From the NCBI GenBank assembly GCA_934474225.1, contig CAKSLU010000052.1, positions 1 through 7,148 of the forward strand: a stretch of 7,148 nt of DNA, written 5' to 3'. Below are positions 5,713 to 7,148 of the stretch, piece by piece; position 1 is the first letter of the stretch; the number at the start of each line of letters is the position of its first letter. A model generated the notes under the pieces. That model saw nothing but the letters and a program-made list of their open reading frames with translations. It had not been told where the DNA came from and did no database searches. A program made the translations under genes and the position numbers. The stretch is from an uncultured Eubacteriales bacterium. GTDB lineage: Bacteria > Bacillota > Clostridia > Oscillospirales > CAG-272.

Positions 5713-5842
5713 GGCTCCCCTGTGCAAGGGGAGCTGGCGCGTGAGCGCCTGAGGGGTTGTTCCTTGCTTTTTCATTCTTTTTTGCCATGTAACAATCCCT
5801 CCGGTGCCGTTCGGCACCACCTCCCTTTGCACAAGGGAGGCT
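5713..5842. repeat. MITE-like palindromic element, copy C
   Basis: The clearest copy. Left end GGCTCCCCTGTGCAAGGGG and the right end CTCCCTTTGCACAAGGGAGG are inverted repeats; the arms carry GGCGC-GTGA-GCGCC (5736-5749, a GNRA-type loop) and GGTGCC/GGCACC (5803-5818). GAGGGGTTGTT on the left arm pairs with AACAATCCCTC on the right, so nearly the whole 130 bases can form a long cross-shaped fold around a T-rich centre (about 5761-5790). It ends about 40 bases upstream of the rplJ promoter. Confidence 0.8.
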
Positions 5843-5882
5843 TGTATGCCCGCAACTTTTTTCAAAAAATTTCGCAAACCTC

Positions 5883-5911
5883 TTGACAAGCGCAGCGCGG
5901 TCTGCTATAAT
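5883..5911 (+). promoter_or_regulatory. Perfect-consensus promoter of rplJ-rplL
   Basis: TTGACA (5883-5888), 17-base spacer, TATAAT (5906-5911). Transcription should begin near 5918, just before the L10 leader. Such a promoter fits a highly expressed ribosomal operon transcribed independently of the genes upstream. Confidence 0.9.
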
Positions 5912-5920
5912 CCCTTTGTT

Positions 5921-6062
5921 ACCTAAGACAGCAGGTTCCGGTAAAAGCGCAAGCTTTCCTGCCGAGGAATGTTTAATCAAACTTGTTTTGTTATCTTTCT
6001 TTCGGTATCCGTCTGTCTTACCGTAGAAAGATTTTTTTATTGTTTAACGGAGGTGAAAATAC
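5921..6062 (+). promoter_or_regulatory. L10 ribosomal leader RNA with attenuator
   Basis: The conserved Firmicutes-type L10 leader can be recognised from AAGACAGCAGG (about 5925-5935) and CCTGCCGAGG (5958-5967). GCAGG (5931-5935) pairs with CCTGC (5958-5962), and inside it AAAGC/GCTTT (5944-5948 with 5953-5957) is capped by a GCAA tetraloop. In known cases the L10(L12)4 complex binds this structure and lowers expression of rplJ-rplL. Downstream lies an intrinsic terminator (5993-6038). TAAGACAG (5924-5931) is exactly complementary to CTGTCTTA (6013-6020), and CGGTAA (5939-5944) to TTACCG (6018-6023) in the terminator's 3' arm, giving candidate antiterminator pairings that protein binding would block. 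Confidence 0.85.
5993..6038 (+). terminator. Attenuator terminator in the L10 leader
   Basis: ATCTTTCT (5993-6000) pairs with AGAAAGAT (6025-6032), and CGGTA (6003-6007) with TACCG (6019-6023), with a TT/T internal loop and an 11-base apical loop. A run of seven T residues follows (6032-6038). It precedes the rplJ ribosome binding site, so it must be bypassed for expression. Confidence 0.8.
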
Positions 6063-6063
6063 G

Positions 6064-6630
6064 ATGCCAAGCAAGAAGATTCTTGAAGCAAAACAGGCAA
6101 CGGTAGCAGCACTTGCCGAAAAACTCAAAAACGCGGCGGCCGGCGTACTGGTGAAGTACGAAGGCATCACCGTTGAGGACGACACCAAGATGCGTGCATC
6201 TCTGCGCGCAGCAGGCGTCGAGTACTCGGTCATCAAGAACTCGATCACGGGCAGAGCTTGTGACGAGGTCGGCTACGGCGCCATGAAGGAACACCTTCAC
6301 GGCATGACCGCGCTGGCCATCAGCGCAGAGGACCCCATCGCTCCCGCGAAGATCCTCAAAGAGTACGTCGAGAAGGTTGAATCCTTTGAGTTTTGCGCAG
6401 GCTTCATCGACGGCGCAGTCGTTGATGTCAATACTGTGAAGGAGCTCGCAGACACGCCCTCGAAGGAAGTCCTCGTCGGCAAGGTTCTCGGCTCGCTCCA
6501 GTCCCCGCTGTACGGTCTGTGCTTCGGTCTGCAGGCGATCATCGACAAGGCTGGCGAAGGCAGCGACGATGTCGTTGCATCGACCCTGGTCGCAGCCGCT
6601 CCCGCAGCTGAGGCTCCCGCAGAAGCGTAA
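6064..6630 (+). CDS. rplJ: 50S ribosomal protein L10 (uL10)
   Basis: A 188-residue protein with the typical L10 start PSKKILEAKQATVAALAEKL, followed by the rRNA-binding globular domain (to about residue 130) containing GVLVKYEGITVEDDTKMRASLR and VIKNSITGRA, then the C-terminal helix that carries L7/L12 dimers, ending in an Ala-rich tail. It anchors the L12 stalk to 23S rRNA, where translation GTPases are recruited, and represses its own operon through the leader. The start at 6064 is chosen because GGAGGTGA (6049-6056) lies 7 bases upstream. The same frame is open from 5983 but that part is leader RNA. It is followed 51 bases later by rplL. Its Ala codons favour GCA and GCT more than the operon upstream does, as expected of a highly expressed gene. 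Confidence 0.97.
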   Translation: MPSKKILEAKQATVAALAEKLKNAAAGVLVKYEGITVEDDTKMRASLRAAGVEYSVIKNSITGRACDEVGYGAMKEHLHGMTALAISAEDPIAPAKILKEYVEKVESFEFCAGFIDGAVVDVNTVKELADTPSKEVLVGKVLGSLQSPLYGLCFGLQAIIDKAGEGSDDVVASTLVAAAPAAEAPAEA

Positions 6631-6681
6631 ACTAACCGCTTAAAATTAAAATCATTTATATTTCACAGGAGGATAGTACAA

Positions 6682-7056
6682 ATGGCTACCGAAAAGATCG
6701 CAAACATTATGGAAGAGATAAAGACGCTCACGATTCTCGAGCTGAAGGACCTCGTTAAGGCACTCGAGGAGGAGTTCGGCGTATCCGCAGCTCCCGTTGC
6801 AGTTGCAGCCGCTGGCGGCGCAGCAGCTCCCGCAGCTGAAGAGAAGACCGAGTTCGACGTCATCCTGAAGAGCGCAGGCGCTCAGAAGCTCGGCGTTATC
6901 AAGGTTGTCCGTGAGATCACCGGTCTCGGCCTGAAGGACGCAAAGGACCTCGTTGAGGCTGCTCCGAAGCCGATCAAGGAAGGCATTGCAAAGGAAGAGG
7001 CTGAGAAGATCAAGGCTGACCTCGTTGCTGCCGGTGCAGAAGTCGAAGTTAAGTAA
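6682..7056 (+). CDS. rplL: 50S ribosomal protein L7/L12 (bL12)
   Basis: A 124-residue protein of normal length. Residues 1-33 form the dimerisation domain that binds L10, 34-53 the Ala-rich flexible hinge, and 54-124 the globular C-terminal domain with the family signature FDVILKSAGAQKLGVIKVVREITGLGLKDAKDLVEAAPKPIKEG (in pieces: EFDVILK, KLGVIKVVRE, GLGLKDAKDLVE, PKPIKEG). It is the mobile stalk protein that recruits and stimulates elongation and initiation GTPases. AGGAGGA (6667-6673) lies 8 bases before the ATG. It is cotranscribed with rplJ, and the operon closes with the terminator at 7086-7115. Confidence 0.98.
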   Translation: MATEKIANIMEEIKTLTILELKDLVKALEEEFGVSAAPVAVAAAGGAAAPAAEEKTEFDVILKSAGAQKLGVIKVVREITGLGLKDAKDLVEAAPKPIKEGIAKEEAEKIKADLVAAGAEVEVK

Positions 7057-7085
7057 TTTAGGGCTTCCGATTTTGATGCAGAAAC

Positions 7086-7115
7086 AAAGCCGTACGCATT
7101 TGCGTGCGGCTTTTT
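7086..7115 (+). terminator. Intrinsic terminator of rplJ-rplL
   Basis: AAAGCCGTACGC (7086-7097) pairs with GCGTGCGGCTTT (7102-7113), with one T-G wobble and an ATTT loop. The stem runs into a T-tract (7111-7115, then CTTT). It lies 30 bases after the rplL stop and shows that rpoB is not simply read through from rplL here. Confidence 0.9.
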
Positions 7116-7148
7116 CTTTGCAAATTGCCTTGCCGTATGCAAATACGG

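Noticed and set aside
1694..5842. CRISPR-like array
   Set aside because: Repeats are few, differ in type, and are not regularly spaced with unique spacers; no cas genes are present.
5446..5980. Overlapping minus-strand open frames of 147 and 166 residues
   Set aside because: They are translations of the palindromic repeats, hairpin modules and the rplJ promoter. No coding evidence; typical of over-called hypotheticals in repeat-rich intergenic DNA.
5983..6063. Longer N-terminus for L10 starting at 5983
   Set aside because: This segment is the leader RNA and attenuator. The L10 family start PSKKI follows the ATG at 6064, which has an ideal ribosome binding site.

Overview
The window is GC-rich chromosomal DNA from a low-copy, ordinary-looking bacterial locus. 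Strong AGGAGG-type ribosome binding sites, sigma-A type promoters (TTGACA/TATAAT), a Firmicutes-style L10 leader with an intrinsic attenuator, and abundant short palindromic repeats between genes together suggest a GC-rich member of the Clostridia, most like the Oscillospiraceae/Ruminococcaceae of gut communities. The taxonomic call is an inference from style; no marker was searched.

Layout. Bases 1-629 (minus) carry the N-terminal 209 residues of an AraC-family regulator that runs off the left edge. It is divergent from 881-1483 (plus), a 200-residue winged-helix protein of the OmpR type whose receiver-like N-terminus is short and degenerate. A palindromic repeat element lies between the two. 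Bases 1484-2196 hold no convincing gene: a second repeat element, two short repeat modules, a minus-strand intrinsic terminator and a very GC-rich stretch.

A perfect-consensus promoter (2197-2226) then starts a three-gene plus-strand operon, 2300-5393: a zinc-free MDR dehydrogenase, a Gfo/Idh/MocA oxidoreductase and a PIG3-type quinone oxidoreductase. All three are soluble NAD(P)-dependent enzymes. They probably act on one small-molecule or sugar-type substrate, which cannot be named from sequence. No transporter, kinase or aldolase is present in the window.

Bases 5394-5882 are again gene-free and packed with hairpins and two more copies of the repeat element. From 5883 a second perfect promoter drives the L10 leader, rplJ and rplL, closed by a textbook intrinsic terminator at 7086-7115. 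The leader shows the protein-binding hairpin, a terminator and alternative pairings, so autogenous attenuation by L10(L12) can be read directly.

There is no sign of a defence system, CRISPR array, prophage, tRNA or rRNA. The least-explained parts are the family of four MITE-like elements with companion modules, the degenerate response regulator, and the substrate of the oxidoreductase operon.
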